The translations under genes and the position numbers were made by a program. A DNA stretch of 64,000 nucleotides from Luteipulveratus flavus (GTDB lineage: Bacteria > Actinomycetota > Actinomycetes > Actinomycetales > Dermatophilaceae), in assembly GCF_029439465.1 (NCBI RefSeq), contig NZ_JAROAV010000028.1, positions 62,001 through 126,000 of the forward strand. Direction: 5' to 3'. The notes beneath the pieces are model-generated. The model ran no database searches. It saw only the letters and a program-made list of their open reading frames with translations, and was not told where the DNA came from. Below, piece by piece: positions 63,000 through 64,000 of the stretch. How positions within the stretch are numbered: position 1 is the stretch's first letter; each line of letters begins with the position of its first letter.

Positions 63000-64000
63000 A
63001 TGAGCACGCTTGCGCCCACCCGACCTGCCGTGACCACGGCACCCGAGCGCCCGGCCGCGAGCCGTGCCAACCTCCTCAGCGCGGCGGTGCTGCTGCTCGC
63101 CCTCGCGGCGTACCTGCTGTACGCGGTCCGGGCCGGCCTCCCGGTCACGCACGCGCTCGCCGCCGCCGCGATGATCGCGCTGACGCAGGTCCTGCCGGGC
63201 GCCCTGGTGTGGCGGTCCATCCGGCCGTTGGACGGCTGGCTCGTCGAGGACGTGGTCATGGGCTTCGCCGTCGGCGTGGCCCTCGCCGTACCGGTCCAGA
63301 TCGTCGCCGGGTTGAGCCACCAGCGCTGGCTCGCGATCGTGCTACCGCTGCTGGTCGCGGTCGTCCTGCTGCTGGTCCCCGTCACCCGGCGCCGCATCAC
63401 GCAGGCGCGCTGGACGGGCCTGCCCTGGTGGTTCGTCCCCGTGACGTCGCTGGTCAGCATCCTGTTCTTCCCGCAGCTGCGGTCCTACTTCACCGCGAAC
63501 CGGCTCACCTGGGGCGACAGCCTCGGGCAGCCCCACATCGACACCTACCTGCACCAGGCGCTCGCCTCCCAGCTGCTGAACCGCGGCCCGGGGAGCTGGC
63601 CGACGGTCCTGGGTGAGGACCTCGGCTACCACTGGTTCGGCCACGCCTGGATCGCCCAGGTCACGGCATCGTCCGGCGTCGGTCTCGACGAGGTCCTGAT
63701 GCGGGTGCTGCCGTCCCTGATGCCGCTGACCCTCGTCCTCACGGTCGCCTTCCTCGCCCTGCGGCTGAGCCGTACGCCGTGGGTGGCCGTCCTCGCCGTC
63801 GTCATCACCGTCGTCGGCAGCCAGGGCAACATGCTCGCCCGGTCCACCAGCTCGCTGCCGCTCACGCCGGAGTCGCCGACCCTCGGCCTGGGCGTGCCCA
63901 CGCTGCTGGCGCTGGTGCTCGTCCTCACCATGCGCTGGCGTGGCGAGGCGCGCACCGGCGCGTTCGTCCTGGTGCCGCTGTTCGCGGTCGTCGCGTCCGG
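63000..64000 (+). CDS. large polytopic membrane protein, truncated by the window edge (possible GT-C type)
   Basis: The reading frame from ATG 63000 (MSTLAPTRPAVTTAPERP) runs open to the last base, at least 333 residues. It shows many helices (LLSAAVLLLALAAYLLYAV; IVLPLLVAVVLLLVPV; VAVLAVVITVVGS) and a large polar loop with HIDTYLHQALASQLLNR and LGYHWFGHAWIAQVTAS. The pattern of long extracytoplasmic loops with acidic and His residues between helices resembles GT-C glycosyltransferase-like proteins of actinobacterial envelopes; that is inference. It is divergent from the methyltransferase, with a -10-like TAGACT at 62925-62930. Confidence 0.8.
   Translation, partial: MSTLAPTRPAVTTAPERPAASRANLLSAAVLLLALAAYLLYAVRAGLPVTHALAAAAMIALTQVLPGALVWRSIRPLDGWLVEDVVMGFAVGVALAVPVQIVAGLSHQRWLAIVLPLLVAVVLLLVPVTRRRITQARWTGLPWWFVPVTSLVSILFFPQLRSYFTANRLTWGDSLGQPHIDTYLHQALASQLLNRGPGSWPTVLGEDLGYHWFGHAWIAQVTASSGVGLDEVLMRVLPSLMPLTLVLTVAFLALRLSRTPWVAVLAVVITVVGSQGNMLARSTSSLPLTPESPTLGLGVPTLLALVLVLTMRWRGEARTGAFVLVPLFAVVAS

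Overview
The window is chromosomal DNA of a high-GC Gram-positive bacterium (Actinomycetota). The sequence is GC-rich throughout, starts are often GTG and sometimes TTG, and adjacent genes are joined by ATGA, GTGA or TGATG overlaps. The content also fits: Zn-type S14, short adenylate kinase, a DUF222-HNH endonuclease, ChlI-ChlD type cobaltochelatase and cobIJ fusion. A Micrococcales member (Dermacoccaceae/Intrasporangiaceae-like) is a guess; the sequence does not settle the genus.

Layout. (1) 1-14907, minus strand: the S10-spc-alpha ribosomal cluster from rpsJ down to a truncated rpsD, including secY, adk, map and infA. (2) 15234-25436: PEP synthase and its regulatory kinase/phosphatase, a secreted endonuclease, a small membrane-associated protein, a VOC protein with an aspartate-type aminotransferase, a DUF222-HNH protein, and an MFS exporter with a winged-helix regulator beside a clean operator-like palindrome. 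(3) 25507-48444: a large aerobic cobalamin cluster in six transcription groups. These are cobQ-cobK (+), cbtB-cbtA-cobT-cbiB (-), chlID-cobO-cobB/C-cobA (-), cobL-cobM (+), cobG-cobH-cobIJ (-) and cobN-cobF (+). Three of them carry cobalamin riboswitches. A degenerate histidine phosphatase and an unrelated alpha/beta hydrolase lie inside the cluster. (4) 48448-54395: a secreted RCC1-propeller protein and a sugar-type ABC importer lacking its ATPase. (5) 54489-58858, minus: the str operon rpsL-rpsG-fusA-tuf. (6) 59231-64000: a secreted repeat protein, then envelope-glycan genes (GtrA, GT2, methyltransferase, large membrane protein cut by the window edge).

How the genes work together. The cob cluster encodes nearly all ring-building steps from uroporphyrinogen III to cobyric acid by the late-cobalt, oxygen-dependent route (CobA, I, G, J, M, F, K, L, H, B, then CobN with ChlID, CobO, CobQ). 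It also has CbiB and a CobC-like domain for the aminopropanol arm, CobT for the lower ligand and CbtAB for cobalt entry. I see no cobP/cobU, cobS, cobR or bluB here; they would have to lie elsewhere. The riboswitches imply repression by adenosylcobalamin of cobalt uptake, chelation and part of the late pathway.

The most unusual signals are palindromic elements lying in frame inside cob genes. One is a pair of inverted 42-bp copies within cobN. The other is a perfect 21-bp-arm palindrome exactly at the junction of a CobB-CobC fusion. The cob region also separates the str and S10 ribosomal operons by about 39.6 kb.
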